Source: Protopterus annectens | Lineage: Eukaryota > Chordata > Ceratodontiformes > Protopteridae | Length of the DNA stretch: 64,000 bases | Reading direction: 5' to 3' | Assembly (NCBI RefSeq): GCF_019279795.1 | Contig: NC_056743.1 | Location: 627,183,733-627,247,732, forward strand | Shown here: positions 1-10,989 of the stretch, in pieces | Position numbering within the stretch: the first letter of the stretch is position 1 | Layout: every line of letters starts with the position of its first letter | Notes under the pieces: generated by a model | The model's database searches: none | The model's input: the letters and a program-made list of their open reading frames with translations, nothing else | Told to the model about the DNA's origin: nothing | Translations under genes and position numbers: made by a program

Positions 1-1250
1 TTTTTATGGTAATGTTCCAAAGGGGCAGCAATGTTCCAGGCAGTCAGCTGCAGAGTTTTCAGGTTTGGATGCAGGGTGTTGTAGCCGCTCTGAGTTAACA
101 GCAAAGGAATCAGGGGTAGAGTCCACATTTTCCCCCCGAGACATGCTCCTCAGTAATGGGTACCAATGTTGTCTTGGCCAGTCTGGAGCTATCAGAATGA
201 TCCTTGGACGTTCCTCTGATTTTCAATAGCACCTTGTGCATCAAAGGAAGAGGTGGGAATGCATATGCTGTCAGGCCTTTCCAAATGAAGGATAGAGAGT
301 CCACCTTCCAAGCAAGTGGGTGGTACGTCCTTGTGCAGAACTTCTTGAGCTTGTGATTGAGTGGGGATGCGAATAGGTCTATTTGTGGCAGTCCCCATTT
401 CTTTGTGATGACCTTGAAGATGTCCGGGTGTAGCATCCATTCGTGAGCATCCGAGGTAGTTCTGCTTAATATGTCTGCTAGGATGTTTTCTTTTCCCGGT
501 ACAAAAATTGCTTGTAACTGAATGTTGTAGCTCAGAGCCATATTCCATAGGTCCAGTGCCATCCGGCATAGAGGGTATGAATGAGTGCCTCCCTGTTTGT
601 TGATGTACCACATGACTGTGGTGTTGTCTGTCCTTATCAACTGCCCTTCTTGGAGGAATGGTCTGAAATTCTGGATTGCTAGTTTTACTGCCAGCATTTC
701 CTTTTGATTTATGTGCAGGTGCAGCTGATCTGGAGTCCATAAGCCTTGTATGCACTTGTCCAGCATGTGGGCCCCCCAACCGAGGTCTGAGGCGTCCGCT
801 GTGATGGTTTGGCTTGGTTGAATGCTGTGGAAGGGCAAACCTGGGTTTGACTGGCATGCCTGAGCCCACCATAGGAACTCTTGTTTCAGGCATGGGATGA
901 GTGGTATTTCGGTTTCTAAGCTGTGCCTGTGTTGAGACCATAAATTCTTCAGGTACCACTGTAGCTTTCTCATATGCAGTCTGGCATGAGGGATCAGGAT
1001 TATGCAGGATGCCATGAAGCCCAAGACCTGCAGTACTTTCCTTGCTGTTAGTTTGTTCTGCTTTGTTAATGCCAAGAAGTAGAGAGGAAGTTGTTCTTGT
1101 TTTTCTGCAGTTAGGAATGCCATCTGTTTTACAGTGTCCAATGCTGCACCTAAGAAGGTTATTCTTTGGGATGGTATCATTCTTGACTTTTTTTATATTG
1201 ACTGTATATCCCAGGGCTTGCAGTAAGCAAATGACTCTTTGTAAGTCTTC
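1..1250 (-). pseudogene. Element A pol, RNase H and connection domain
   Basis: This is the C-terminal half of DIRS Pol, which would degrade the RNA strand during reverse transcription. A 356-residue open frame (1180 to 110) shows FLGAALD, GFMASCIILIPHARLHMRKLQWYLKNLWS, then the RNase H core: TADASDLGWGAHM (first Asp), INQKEMLAV (Glu), IRTDNTTVMWYINKQGG (Asp) and DAHEWML (last Asp). The first 110 bases correspond to the start of the YR reading frame in element K (48600-48720). The RT half is in a different frame, with the break near 1250, so A pol is broken. Identification is firm; function is lost. Confidence 0.85.
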
Positions 1251-1951
1251 TGTTAAGCTTGTTTTTGTTGTCCGCTTGTATCAGGCAGTCGTCCAGGTAT
1301 GGATATATTTGGATTCCCTGAAGCCTGCAGTGAGCGATTACTGATGCCAGGCATTTCGTGAACACTCTGGGCGCAGTAGATAAGCCAAAAGGCAATGCTG
1401 AGAATTGATAATGCTCTGATCCTGCAAGAAATCTGAGGTATCTTCTGCAATTTGGTCGTATGGGGACGTGCAGGTATGCCTCCTTGAGATCTAGAGTCAC
1501 CAGCCAATACTCCTTGTCCAGCATGGGAAGAAGTTGCTGTAGGGTCAGCATTTTGAATTTTGGAACAATGATGAATGTGTTTAAAGCGGACAGGTCGAGA
1601 ATAGGCCTCCAATTTTTCTCTTTTCTTGGTGCCAGGAATAGTCTGGAGTAAAATCCCTTTCCTTGTTCCATAGATGGTACCCTTTCCACAGCTCTCATCT
1701 TTGCTAATTGAGCCATTTGTTTTAGAGCTTCTGTCTTTTGATTTGGTGGTAGGTTTGGCATTCCTCTTTTTCCTGGTAAAGTATGGAAATGAAACCTGTA
1801 GCCTTGGTCTATAGTTTGCAAAATCCACTTGTCTCTTGTGATATAGTGCCAGTTTTTTGAAAATAAGGCTAACTTTCCGCCTAAGGGTGCTGCTATTTGT
1901 TCCCTGGTAGGCGGTGCCAGAGCCAAGTCACTGTGATTGTCCTGTTGCAGT
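1177..1951 (-). pseudogene. Element A pol, reverse transcriptase domain
   Basis: This RT domain belongs to the same Pol as the RNase H segment to its left. The frame from 2022 shows the order expected for DIRS RT: LGGKLALF, WRPILDLSALN, TLDLKEAYLHVPI (motif A Asp), QFSALPFGLSTAPRVFTK (motif B) and YPYLDDCLIQAD (motif C). After NKNKLN the frame slips and the homologous residues continue in another frame. Directly upstream, at about 1952-1960, the sequence jumps into the 5' leader, so no Gag-Pol arrangement remains. The first residues of the open frame (SRSCSQVPVG) are leader-derived and not part of the original protein. Confidence 0.85.
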
Positions 1952-1960
1952 GGTAGTAAT

Positions 1961-2202
1961 ACTCTCTGGATCTGACCGACCGGCACTTGCGAACAGCTTC
2001 TGCTTCGGGCGCCACGCGGCAAGAAAGACTGAGGAAAATGGCGTTGGCTGATGCCTTTATACCCGAAGAACTGCAGCTATGACGGGTGAAGTGCGACACC
2101 AGCCGAGGCCAGACCCAGACTTTGGAATCCGGCCGACCGAAGGGCTGCCTGACGACAGGACAACCCATTTGTAAGGACTGCAGATGCATCCTTGAAGGAC
2201 AT
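1961..2202 (-). repeat. Element A 5' terminal repeat
   Basis: Terminal repeat at the 5' (right) end. In the minus sense it runs from ATGTCC through a TATA-like box (TATAAAGGCATC, about 2055-2063) to the leader. It matches the 5' repeat of K at 52430-52676 and is inverted relative to K's left repeat at 47095-47290. Confidence 0.8.
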
Positions 2203-2830
2203 CAGTGTCCTCGTCCTCTGCCTGAATTAGACAACTGTTCAGATAAAGATAAATTTGGAGGTTTCTTTGTCTGCAAAGTGCAATTACTGGTGCCAGACAC
2301 TTTGTGAAGACCCTGGGCGCAGTAGATAAGCCAAAGGGGAGTGCAAAAAACTGATAATGCAAATAGCCTGCTTTGAAGCAGAGGTATCTTCTGCAAGATT
2401 CCCTGATTGGGATATGCAGGTAAGCCTCTTAAGTCTAGAGTTACCAACCAGGCATTCTTGTAGTAGCTGTTGTAGAGTCAGAATCTTGAAGTTTGGAATG
2501 TCCAGGAAAGTATTTAGAATGTATAAGTCCAGAATTGGACGCCATGATTTGTCTTTTCTGGGTACCAGGAAAAGTCTTGAATAAAACCCTTGTCCTTTTC
2601 TGGTACTGGTTGAATAGCCCCATTATCCATGAGGGACATGACTTGTTTCTGGGCCTCTGCCCACTGATTTGGGGGCAGTTCTGGCCATCTGTTTAGAATT
2701 GGCAACGTGTGGAGATGAAATCTGTACCCTTGGGATACTATATTTAAGACCCACTTGTCCTGGATAATTAGATGTCAATTTTGAGCATGAGTGCTAGTTT
2801 TCCCCCCAAAGGGGCTGCCAAAAGACAAGT
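2203..2830 (-). pseudogene. Element B RT, N-terminal two thirds
   Basis: This RT fragment is cut off by A just after the catalytic motif C. Homologous segments appear in several frames: ILNRWPELPPNQWAEAQKQV, PEKDKGFIQDFSWYPEKTNHG, then TLDLRGLPAYPNQ (motif A region), and QFFALPFGLSTAPRVFTKCLAPVIA (motif B). The catalytic YLDD is changed to YLNSC, so it was inactive regardless of the insertion. At least three frame changes are visible. Confidence 0.8.
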
Positions 2831-2886
2831 GCTTGGAAATGGCAGAGGAAAGTCATTGAGACGGTTTACCGTTGGGTGATGCTTTG

Positions 2887-4617
2887 CTACTTCCTGATTT
2901 GGAGGTGGAGGCACCCCATTGTTTTGTCCTGTAAGATCCTTGTGACTGAAACCTGGAGCCTTTGGAGTGCCTGGGTTTGACCTGAGCGGCTATTGGGCAC
3001 TGGAAAGGACAAATTCTTAGTAGGCCAGTGCCTACTGAACCTGGGTGGCTGCACTTGCAAGAAATCTTTTACAGTTTGCATAGATTTAGCTTTGTCTTCC
3101 ATCTTTTTTAAAACTTCTTCTGCCTTATTACCAAACAGACTGTTCTGCTGTAAAGGAGCATCCAACAATTTAGCTTTAACATGATCAGGCAGATTTTGCT
3201 CCTTGAACCAAGCATGCCTTCTTATCACAGATCCCAGTTAAGGCGGCCATGCAAGAGGCAGCCAAGGAATCAAAACCACATTGCAAAGTATGCTTTCCAA
3301 CTTGTTCAGCTGAATGCAAATAAATCCTGTAACTCTATTTTCCATACAATCAGAAATCAACATCATTTTATGTTTCAGTAAGCCCATGACATGCTGTTGA
3401 TATTTAAGCATATGAAATTGACAGTTTAAAGCCGATAGCCAGGATTGCAGACGTATAAACCTTCTAACCCCATCTATCCAGCTCCCTGGAATCTCTATCA
3501 GAAGGGGTAGGATTTTTAGCTGTAGAAGCCTTAACACCCTTGGGACCCTGAGAAATATAGTTTCAGGGTCAGCACTAGGATTTTTGAAAAGAAACTTGTG
3601 GGAGTCGGGAACCTTGTAATATCTGTCTGGCTTACTAGGAGCCGGAGGCAGGGAATCAGGAGCCATGCTGGATTCTGAGAAAACCATCAACAATGTCTAA
3701 AACAGGAGGTATAGCTAAAGGCCTATGCTGAGGAAGAAGAAAATTCCTAAGCCTCTTTTTGGATTCTGAAAAGTTCTGATTCTCCCAATGAAAATGTTCC
3801 CTTAAGGTATGCAAAGTCTCTCTAAAAGAAAAATCCTCAGGAGGAGAAGCAGAAGGGATGGATTCTTCTGCATCAGAGTCCTCATAAGGTAGGATAGAAA
3901 ATCAGGAAAAAAATGGATACCTGATCTGAAGATTAATAATCAGTGCCTTGCCTAGGCCTCTTAGCAGGAGGGGGTTGGGAACCCCTGATCAAGGTAATTA
4001 AATCCTCAGCCATTTTGATAATTTGTTTTTCAGGCATAGGGGCCTGAGCACGTGACTCATGCATCAGGTTTTTAGACATAGAAGTTGGTTTTGGCTTTGT
4101 TTTTGATGATGGCGTCCGTTTAATATACAAATCATTAGGCCTGAAAACACCCTCAGAAGCAGGTGCCTGCTCAGCAGCCCTGGACTCATCCAAGGGAGAG
4201 ACATCCCCGGGAAGAATCTCGTGGCATACCGGACTTCGAATGGGTCTCGGTAGAGGCCTGCGACTCAAACGTAGCGGGCATCAGGGGCTGCAAAAGTGCC
4301 TAGCCATCGACTGGCTTAGGAGAAGCTTAGTTGTCTGTTTTGGACCTCGACAGTCTGTTTCTGTCTTTTTCTTTGCGTTTTTTGTGAATTCCGGTAGTCG
4401 GACTGCTAACAGACGACATTTCAGGATAGTTAAATCTTGAACCAAAGTACTTAGAAGCAAAAATATACCGACGCTTAGTGCGTTGGTTAAATTTAGCACA
4501 AAACCGACAGCAAAGCACTTTGTGGTCAGGGCCTAGGCAAGGAATACAGTACAAATGAAAATCCTTATGAGGCATTTGCTTCCCACAAGTAATACAATTA
4601 TTAACTTTTACTGACAT
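2887..4617 (-). pseudogene. Element B gag
   Basis: DIRS Gag, the presumed nucleic-acid-binding structural protein. The start is ATG at 4617 (MSVKVNNC), followed by a Cys/His zinc-binding cluster (CITCGKQMPHKDFHLYCIPC, then HKVLCCRFC). Downstream fragments carry the family signatures DPETIFL, RWxKKV-type and RRHAWFKEQNLPDHVKAKLLDAPLQ, then KKMEDKAKSMQTVKDFLQVQPPRFSRHWPTKN near the C terminus. The frame breaks several times (about 4280, 3930, 3690, 3230). D gag at 13914-15647 is the intact comparison. Confidence 0.82.
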
Positions 4618-4689
4618 CTGTAAGGAGCAAGAAAGTTTCCCCAACGAGGTACTTGGCTTTAGTTTGAAGACTTAGGTTCTGAAACTCGA

Positions 4690-4936
4690 AAACAAAAATT
4701 TGAGGAGTCGGCCGACCGGCACTTGTGAACAGCTTTTGCTTCAGGCACTGCGCTGCAAGAAAGACTGATTAAAATGGCGTCGGCTGCATGTTTTATACCC
4801 CTGACGACCTGACGTCATGGAAGAGGAGGCAGCAACAGACGCAGGACCCAAGACTTTGTTATTCAGGCCAACTGAGGGCAACCTGCCAGCAGATTACCCA
4901 AATGTAATGACTGCAACAGTGAAACACGAAGAACAT
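4690..4936 (-). repeat. Element B 5' terminal repeat with TATA box
   Basis: In the minus sense the repeat starts ATGTTCTTCGTGTTTCACTG and carries GGGTATAAAA (4791-4800), oriented to transcribe gag. It is related to the right ends of C, F and H2. Confidence 0.8.
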
Positions 4937-5274
4937 CTGAAAGTTCCTTGATCAGATCTCCCTGAAGCCGCATAAAATGAGCTAGGTGGTTCTACAACTG
5001 TAGAGCAAAGGTGGCTGAGGTGTAAACGCACTTTCCGAACCTGTTCAGCACTCTAGACTCCTTGTTAGGCGGATGGACAATGGCACTTTATTCCAATCAG
5101 TTCTGTCTTAGTGGCCACCACCACCACAATCGCATCAACTGCAGGATCCTTACATCAATATTTTCTATCAGCTGGTGGAACCAGAAAATTATTGAGATGC
5201 TTGGAAATAGGCTTGATTGTATCCGGTTCCTTCTACACCCAGTGGGAAACCAAATCAGCAAGGTCATCCAACAA
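4937..5274 (-). mobile_element. X1 fragment, family X DIRS gag (left piece)
   Basis: The segment matches the Gag region of X2 at about 25990-26330: both contain the same rare stretch around GGCGGATGGACA / GGCAGATGGACA followed by CTTAGTGGCC and a CCACCACCA run. Reading resumes at 16201 after element C. The piece lies between the 5' end of B and the 3' tip of C, so both B and C are inserted in X1. No usable frame remains. Confidence 0.7.
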
Positions 5275-5490
5275 AGTACAGTTGTGTACACTTACCATAA
5301 ATGTAGATGTTAGAGTGTATTCACAGTTGCAGTCATCACATTTGGGTTATCTGCTTGCAGGTAGCCCTCAGTCAGCATGATAATCAGTCTTGGGTCCTGC
5401 GTAGGTTGCCGTCTCATCTTCCATGACATCAGGTAGTCAGGGATATAAAGCATGCAGCAGACGCCATTACATCAGTTTTTCTAGCCCCAG
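5275..5490 (-). repeat. Element C 3' terminal repeat
   Basis: It begins AGTACAGTTGTGTACACTTA and includes a plus-strand TATA-like GGGATATAAAGC (about 5439-5450). It is inverted relative to the C 5' end at 15990-16200. Confidence 0.75.
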
Positions 5491-5636
5491 ATGTCAGGTG
5501 CCCCCATAATGGGAAGCAATTATATACAAGGTTACACATCCAACAAAAAAGCAAATACACCAGAAAGCTTTAAGCATAGTAAACAAGAATAGAGGTGAAG
5601 TCAGGAGGCTGGAGGGAGGGTAACCAGGACTGCAAC

Positions 5637-5735
5637 AGTGAATACACTCAAAACATCTATATTTATGGTAAGTGTACACAACTGTACTAGGTTCATGTTT
5701 CACTGCTGCAGTCAACACATTTGGGTAGATTCCCA
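5637..5735 (-). repeat. Element C internal complementary region
   Basis: The left half is the reverse complement of the C 3' tip (ends ACAACTGTACT, about 5688). The right half is the reverse complement of the 5' tip (GTTCATGTTTCACTG). This is the DIRS ICR, which by the accepted model templates joining of the two ends into a circle. Confidence 0.8.
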
Positions 5736-5758
5736 AAGCTAAGGATGGAAGGAGGCAA

Positions 5759-6780
5759 TCAGAGAGCATTAGGACCAGCTATAAGGCCCTGCAAGGCTGC
5801 AGTGGCGAAGCCAGCTCTGGATTTAGAAAAAATTGGCAAGTGGTAATGCTTGGTGAAGGTATGTACAGAACTCCAGGTAGCAGCTTCTAGGATGTCCCTG
5901 GTATGGACACCTCTGAGAAAGGCTGCAGAGGTACATGCAGCCCTGGTTGAATGTAGTCTTATCCCTTGTGGGGTAGGTTTTTCATGGTGCTTATAGCAGG
6001 CATGAATGCAATGGCCTATCCACTTAGCAATGGTTGGCTTTGAAATGGCCTTCTGCCCCTGCAGCAAATGCAACCAGCAGTTGTTCAGATTTCCTGAGAG
6101 GCTTAGTCCTGTCCAAGTAAAATCTAAGTTGTCAGTGCATGTCCAAGGAGTGCAGCATTCGTTCGCCTTTGTTCTGTAGATTAGAAGAAAAGGTTGGCAA
6201 ATGAATGGACTGATTAAGGGCCACACTGGATACCACCTTGGGCATAAAGGAAGGATTGGTCCTGAGGGACACCCTGTCCGCATGAAAGATGATGAAAGGC
6301 TCCACTACCATGAGGGTCTGTAATTCAGACACCTTTCTTGCTGAAGTGATGGCTAGAAGGAAGGCTGTTTTCCAAGAAAGGAATTTCAACTCTGGATTTG
6401 CAGCTGGCTCAAAGGGAGGCAAGAGTGAGCTTTTCCAATACAAAGTTAAGGTCCCAGGCTGGAGTAGGGGCTCTCCTGGGTGGTCTTAAGTTTTAGGCCC
6501 CTGTGAGGAATTGCTACAGCAGTGGATGAGAGAAGAGGGGTGGCTCTGTATTGTAATGTGCTGAAATGGCTGAAGCACGAATTTTGATGGAAGTAAAGGA
6601 AAGGCCCTTGTGAAGCATCTCAGTTAAGTATTGAAAAATATGAGGTAAACTGGCCACTGCTGTGCCCATCCCTTGAGTTTGCCTACAGGAACAGAATCTT
6701 TTCCACTTTTCAGCATAGGATTTTCAAATACTAGGCCTCCTTGCCTCCAGAATAACATCAATCACTTGCTTATTGAGGGA
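5759..6780 (-). pseudogene. Element C tyrosine recombinase
   Basis: The YR would catalyse integration of the circular DNA. C-terminal fragments are clear: ISKWIGHCIHACYKHHEKPTPQ, IRLHSTRAACTSAAFLRGV (His-x-x-Arg), ILEAATWSSVHTFTKHYHLP (Trp/His and the Tyr nucleophile) and a final RAGFATAALQGLIAGPNAL before the ICR. Upstream, TSARKVSELQTL holds the first catalytic Arg. The frame changes near 6130 and again near 6450, and the N-terminal part (ARRPS-like, about 6740) is in yet another frame. Catalytic residues are all visible, but not in one frame. Confidence 0.83.
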
Positions 6781-6792
6781 TGGTAACAGAGA

Positions 6793-8560
6793 TCAGGTAA
6801 TTAGCCAGGCTGCAAGGTTCAGGGTTTGAAACTGTGGGTGCAGAATCTGGCCCTCCTGCTGGGACAGCAGAGTAGAGGTCTGAGGCAGGTGCCATGGATC
6901 CAGCAGTGACACACTGCGCAAGAGGGGGTACCAATGTTGGCGAGCCAGTCTGGTGCAATCAGTATTGTCCTTGGTTTGTCCTGTTTGATCTTTAGTAGCA
7001 CTTTGGAGAGGAGAGGCAGAGGGGGAAAGGCATAAACAGAGGTTTTTCCAGGTGAAGGACAGGGCATCCACTTTCCAATTGGTATTTCTGAGGGGAGGCA
7101 AACAGGTCCATCTCTGGGCTCCCCCATTTGTTTCTCAACATGTTGAATATCTTTGGCTCCAATTTCCACTCGTGTGGGTCCATGAGATTTCTGCTTAGGT
7201 TGTCTGCCAGTGTATTTAGCTTTCCTGGCAGGAATTGAGCTTGTAGGTGCACTTGGTAGCTCTAGGCTGTGTTCCACAGAGCCATGGCTAGTCTGCAGAG
7301 AGGGTATGAGTGGGTTCCCCCTGCTTGTTTATGTACCATATAACAGTGGCGTTGTCCGTCTTTACCAATAATTGTCCTGGAAGAATGTGGTCCTTGAAGG
7401 CTGTCAGAGCATTTTGTACAGCTAACATTTTTCTTTTTGATTGACATGCAGCTGCATTTGACTTGGGTTCCATCTGCCCTGAATGCACTGCCCTGCCAAG
7501 TGTTAGGGTTTGAGTGGCAGGGGGTAGAGTGAATGGCAGTCCCTCGTTTTGGTGGCAGGCCTCTGCCCACCAAAGGAACCATCTTTAGACAAAGTATAAC
7601 AGGAATCATTGATTCTAGTTCCTGAGAATGCTGACACCATAGGTTTTTTAAATACCATTGTAGTTTCCTCATATGCAGTCTTGCATATGGAATTAGTAGA
7701 ATGCAAGATGCCATGAACCCCAGGGCTTGCAGTATTTTCCTTGCAGATAGCTGGGTCTTTGTGGCCAGTAATTTAAAGTAGGCTGTCAAATGAAATTGTT
7801 TCTCTGGCGTGAGGTAGGCCATCTGGGAAGTTGTATTCAAGCTTGCTCCCAGGAATACAATTTGTTGGCAGGGTACAAGATGTGATTTCTTTTCGTTGAT
7901 GGTGCACCCCAGAGAAGTTAGTAATTTCTTTACAAATGCCACCTGACTTAATAGTATGTTTTGGCTTTCTGCCCAAATTAGACAATCGTCCAGATAAGGG
8001 TATATTTGAATTTTTCTTTGCCTGCAAATTGCAATGACTGGAGCTAGACAACTTGTGAATACCCTGGGCACAGTAGATAAGCCAAAGGGCAGTGCAGAGA
8101 ACTGACAGTGCATGTAGCCTGCTCTGAAGCATAGGTATCTTCGGAAAGATTCCCTTATTGGGATGTGCAGGTAAGGCTTCCTTTAAATCCAGTGTTGTCA
8201 ACCAGGCATTTTTGCCTAGCACGGGAAGCAGCTGATGAGTTAAGCATCTTGACTTTTTGGATTACCAAAAAGGTGTTTAGGATAGACGGGTCCAGGATAA
8301 GATGCCAGGAATTGTCTTTCCTGGGTACTAGGAAAAGTCTTAAGTAGAAACCTTGCCCCCATTCTTATTCTGGGACAGGTTGAATAGCCCTGGTTGTTAG
8401 AAGACAGACAACTTGCTTTTGAGCCTCTGCCCACTGATTTGGGGATAGGTCTAGCCAACCGTTTGGGGTTGGTAAGGAGTGGAAGTGTAATCTATATCCT
8501 TGGGAAACTACATTTAAAACCCATTTGTCCTGGGTAATGAGTTAATTTTCTGCATGCAGG
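6793..8560 (-). pseudogene. Element C pol (RT and RNase H)
   Basis: RT motifs are seen around 7770-8460: LTTLDLKEALPAHPNKG (motif A), QFSALPFGLSTVPRVFTSC (motif B) and YPYLDDCLIWAES (motif C, catalytic Asp pair kept). Connection and RNase H follow: FMASCILLIPYARLHMRKLQWYLKNLWC, VKTDNATVIWYINKQG and DNLSRNLMDPHEWKLEP. The longest open frame is 283 residues (8113 to 7262). Several shifts split the domains, and the N-terminal region near 8240-8460 is in other frames. The YR frame overlaps the end of this region, as in J. Confidence 0.83.
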
Positions 8561-8620
8561 GTGAGCTTTCCCCCTAAAGGAACAGTCAGTTGAACAGGGC
8601 TTGGAAGGTTTAAAGTGAAG

Positions 8621-10435
8621 TCATTGAGACAGTTTACCATAGGAGGGAGTCTTACTACACCTTGCTTTGGAAGTGGGTGCCCCCCACTGCCTAGGCCTAT
8701 GAGTACCTTGGGACTGAAGCCTGGGTGTCTTGCTGGTTCTGGGTTTGGACTGAGAAGGCCTGGAAGAGGCAGGAAAGGACCAATTCTTAGAGGGCCAATA
8801 ACTACTAAATCTGGGAGGCTGTACTTGCAGGAAATCTTTAACAGTTTGCATAGATTTAGCTGTTTCCTCCATCTTTTTAAGTACTACTTCTGCTTTGTTG
8901 CCAAACAGGCGGTCTTGGTTTAAGGGAGCATCCCGTAATTCAGCTATAACATGATCTGGCAAAGATTGCTCCTTAAGCCAAGCATGCCTTCTAAGTACAG
9001 ACCCAGTAACAGCAGCCCTGCAAGATGCCTCTAATGAATCAAAACCACATTGCAAAGTATGTTTTCCAACTTGCTCAGCAAGAATGCATTAAATCCTGTA
9101 ATTCTTCATTTTCAGCACAGTCAGGAATCATCATTTTCTGTTTAAGCAATCCAATAATATGCTGCTGATACTTTAATATATGAAATTGGCAGTTTAAGGC
9201 CCTAATGGCCAAAGTTGCAGAAGTACATACCTTCTTACTCCATCTATCCAGCGCCCTGGAATCTCTATCACAGGGGGCAGGGTTTTTGGCAGTGGTAGCC
9301 TTAATGCCCTTGGGACCCTGTGAAATGTTCTCAGGATCTGCAGAAGGATTTTTAAAGAGGAACTTGTGAGAGTCCAGTACCCTGTAATATCTATCAGGTT
9401 TTCTGGGACCAGGAAGTAAAGTGTCAGGGGCCAGGCTAGATTCCGAGAAGGCATCATCTACAATGTCCAGTATAGGAGGGATAGCTAAAGGCCTGTGTTG
9501 AGGCAGGAGTAAGAATTCCCTAAGCCTCTTTTTCGAGTCAGAGTAATCCTGGCTTTCCCAGTGGAAAGGCTCCCTACAAGTATGCAAGGTTTCACCAAAA
9601 GAGAAATCCTCTGGAGGGGAAGCAGACGGCATGGAGTCCTCTGCATCAGATCCTCAAAGGTAGATAAGGGCAAATCCTGGTCAGCAGAAAAAACAGAAAT
9701 TTCAGAAACCTGATCAGAAGAATCAGAGAAAAAAAAAATCAGTCCTAGGTCTCAGAGGGAGAAGGGTGGCTTCCCCTGATTAGAGTAATAAGGTCTTCAG
9801 CCATTCTTATCATTTGTTTTTTAGGCATAGAGGCCTGACCATGCGGTCTGGGCGTCTGTTTTCTGGGCAGGGATCGAGTTTTAGGCCTTGAAGAAGAAGA
9901 TGGCGTTGGTTTAATATGTAAGTCATTAGGCCTGAATACACCCTCAGAAGCCGGTGCCTGCACAGCAGCTCTGGACCCATCCAAGGTGGAGACATCCGCA
10001 GGTTCCAGAGTCAAAGAAGCATCTCGAGGCATACCAGACTCTGAATGGTTCTCAGTAGAGGCCTGTGAATCTGAAGTAGCGGGTATCAGGGGCTGTGAAA
10101 GCGCCTCACTGAGTACTGGCGACTAGCTTAGGAGAAGCGTCGTCGGCAGCTTTGGACCTATGCGGTCTGTCTCTGTCGTCTTTATCTTTGCATTTTTTTG
10201 GAACGTCGGTAGTCGGGTGGCTTACCAAAGCCATTTCTCGATAACTGAACAGAGTACCAAAATATTTAGATGCGAAAATGAACAGACAATAAATAGTACG
10301 AGGTTTGAATAAGGCACAAAACCGACAACGAGGTGCGTTGTGGTCTGGGCCTAAGCAAGGATTGCAGTACGAATGAAAATCTTTGTGAGGTATTTGCTTT
10401 CCACGAGTAATACAATTGTTAACTTTTACTGACAT
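8621..10435 (-). pseudogene. Element C gag
   Basis: The start is ATG at 10435 (MSVKVNNC). The zinc cluster reads CITRGKQIPHKDFHSYCNPC, so the second Cys of the first pair is Arg. Later fragments match D gag: EDSMPSASPPEDFSFGETLH, PRKPDRYYRVLDSHKFLFKNPSADPE, ALNCQFHILKYQQHIIGLLKQK, SVLRRHAWLKEQSLPDHV and MQTVKDFLQVQPPRFSSYWPSKNWSFP, then a basic tail. Frame breaks are near 10100, 9745 and 9060. Confidence 0.82.
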
Positions 10436-10511
10436 CGGTTTAGAGCAAAAAAAAAGGTTCCTCAATGGGGTACTTAGCTTAGTTGAAGACTTCGGATCTG
10501 AAACTCAAAAA

Positions 10512-10735
10512 AGTACAGTTTTGTACCTACCATAAATGTAGATGTTCGAAGATCCACATTGCTGCAGTCATAACTTGTGGGTAGTCCGCTGTCCTCGGTC
10601 GGCCCGAATACCAAAGTATTAGGCTGGCGTCGGTCATGGCGCTTAGATCTGATGTCAGTGCGCCATGGTATTAAAGCGCATGACCGACGTCATATCCTCA
10701 GTCTTTTCTTGCCCCAGATGTCAGAAGGCCCTAAA
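10512..10735 (-). repeat. Element D 3' terminal repeat
   Basis: It starts AGTACAGTTTTGTACCTACC. The part from CACATTGCTGCAGTCATAAC to about 10715 is inverted relative to 15780-15950. A TATA-like TATTAAAGCGC lies at about 10668-10678 on the plus strand. Confidence 0.85.
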
Positions 10736-10843
10736 AAGAAAAGCCATAGCCAAAAATAGAAAAAACCATGTACAAATAACATCTACAACCCAAACCAAAC
10801 AACCATTCCAAACTAAGAGGGGAAGGAGGGAGGGTAAATTGGA

Positions 10844-10943
10844 CTGCAGCAATGTGGATCTTCGAACATCTACATTTATGGTAGGTACAAAACTGTATTA
10901 TGTTCTTCATCTCACATTGCTGCAGTCATAACTTGTGGGTAGA
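10844..10943 (-). repeat. Element D internal complementary region
   Basis: The two reverse-complement halves meet at AAAACTGTATT | ATGTTCTTCATC (10899/10900): left-tip complement, then right-tip complement. It lies between the 3' repeat and the YR stop. Confidence 0.85.
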
Positions 10944-10989
10944 ATCCCAAAGCAAAGGTAAAGGGAGGCTGGCAAAATCATAAAGCATT

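Larger units (their letters stand above)
1..2202 (-). mobile_element. DIRS element A (family 4), 5' part, gag deleted
   Basis: The copy enters from the left edge inside the YR/RNase H overlap and runs through RNase H, RT and the 5' terminal repeat, ending at GGACAT (2202). It closely matches element K at 48600-52676, including the terminal stretch GACTGCAGATGCATCC. Between RT and the 5' repeat about 1.86 kb present in K (all of gag) is missing. The right flank at 2203 resumes an RT sequence of element B just after its YLDD-equivalent, so A is inserted in B. The 3' end of A is outside the window. Confidence 0.9.
2203..4936 (-). mobile_element. DIRS element B (family 1), 5' part
   Basis: B contains the N-terminal part of RT, a decayed gag and the 5' terminal repeat, ending GAAGAACAT at 4936. 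Its left side stops at the A insertion; the remaining RT, RNase H, YR and 3' end should lie beyond A, outside the window. On the right it abuts Gag-like sequence of the divergent family X (4937 onward), which shows B sits inside X1. Confidence 0.88.

Noticed and set aside
192-959. Second minus-strand frames running through RNase H regions (192-959, 39420-38080, 50446-48647)
   Set aside because: They are out-of-frame readings of pol DNA. Part of this frame becomes the N-terminal overlap of YR, so it was described there and not called as a gene.
1460-1651. Plus-strand open frames within DIRS bodies, such as 1460-1651, 50081-50272, 38167-38454
   Set aside because: They are antisense shadows of conserved RT or RNase H sequence; the same plus-strand strings recur in each copy only because the minus-strand protein is conserved.
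2086-2307. Plus-strand frames over terminal repeats (2086-2307, 52560-52711)
   Set aside because: They translate the 5' repeat of DIRS elements. The part after 52713 is real LINE ORF1, but the repeat-derived part is not coding.
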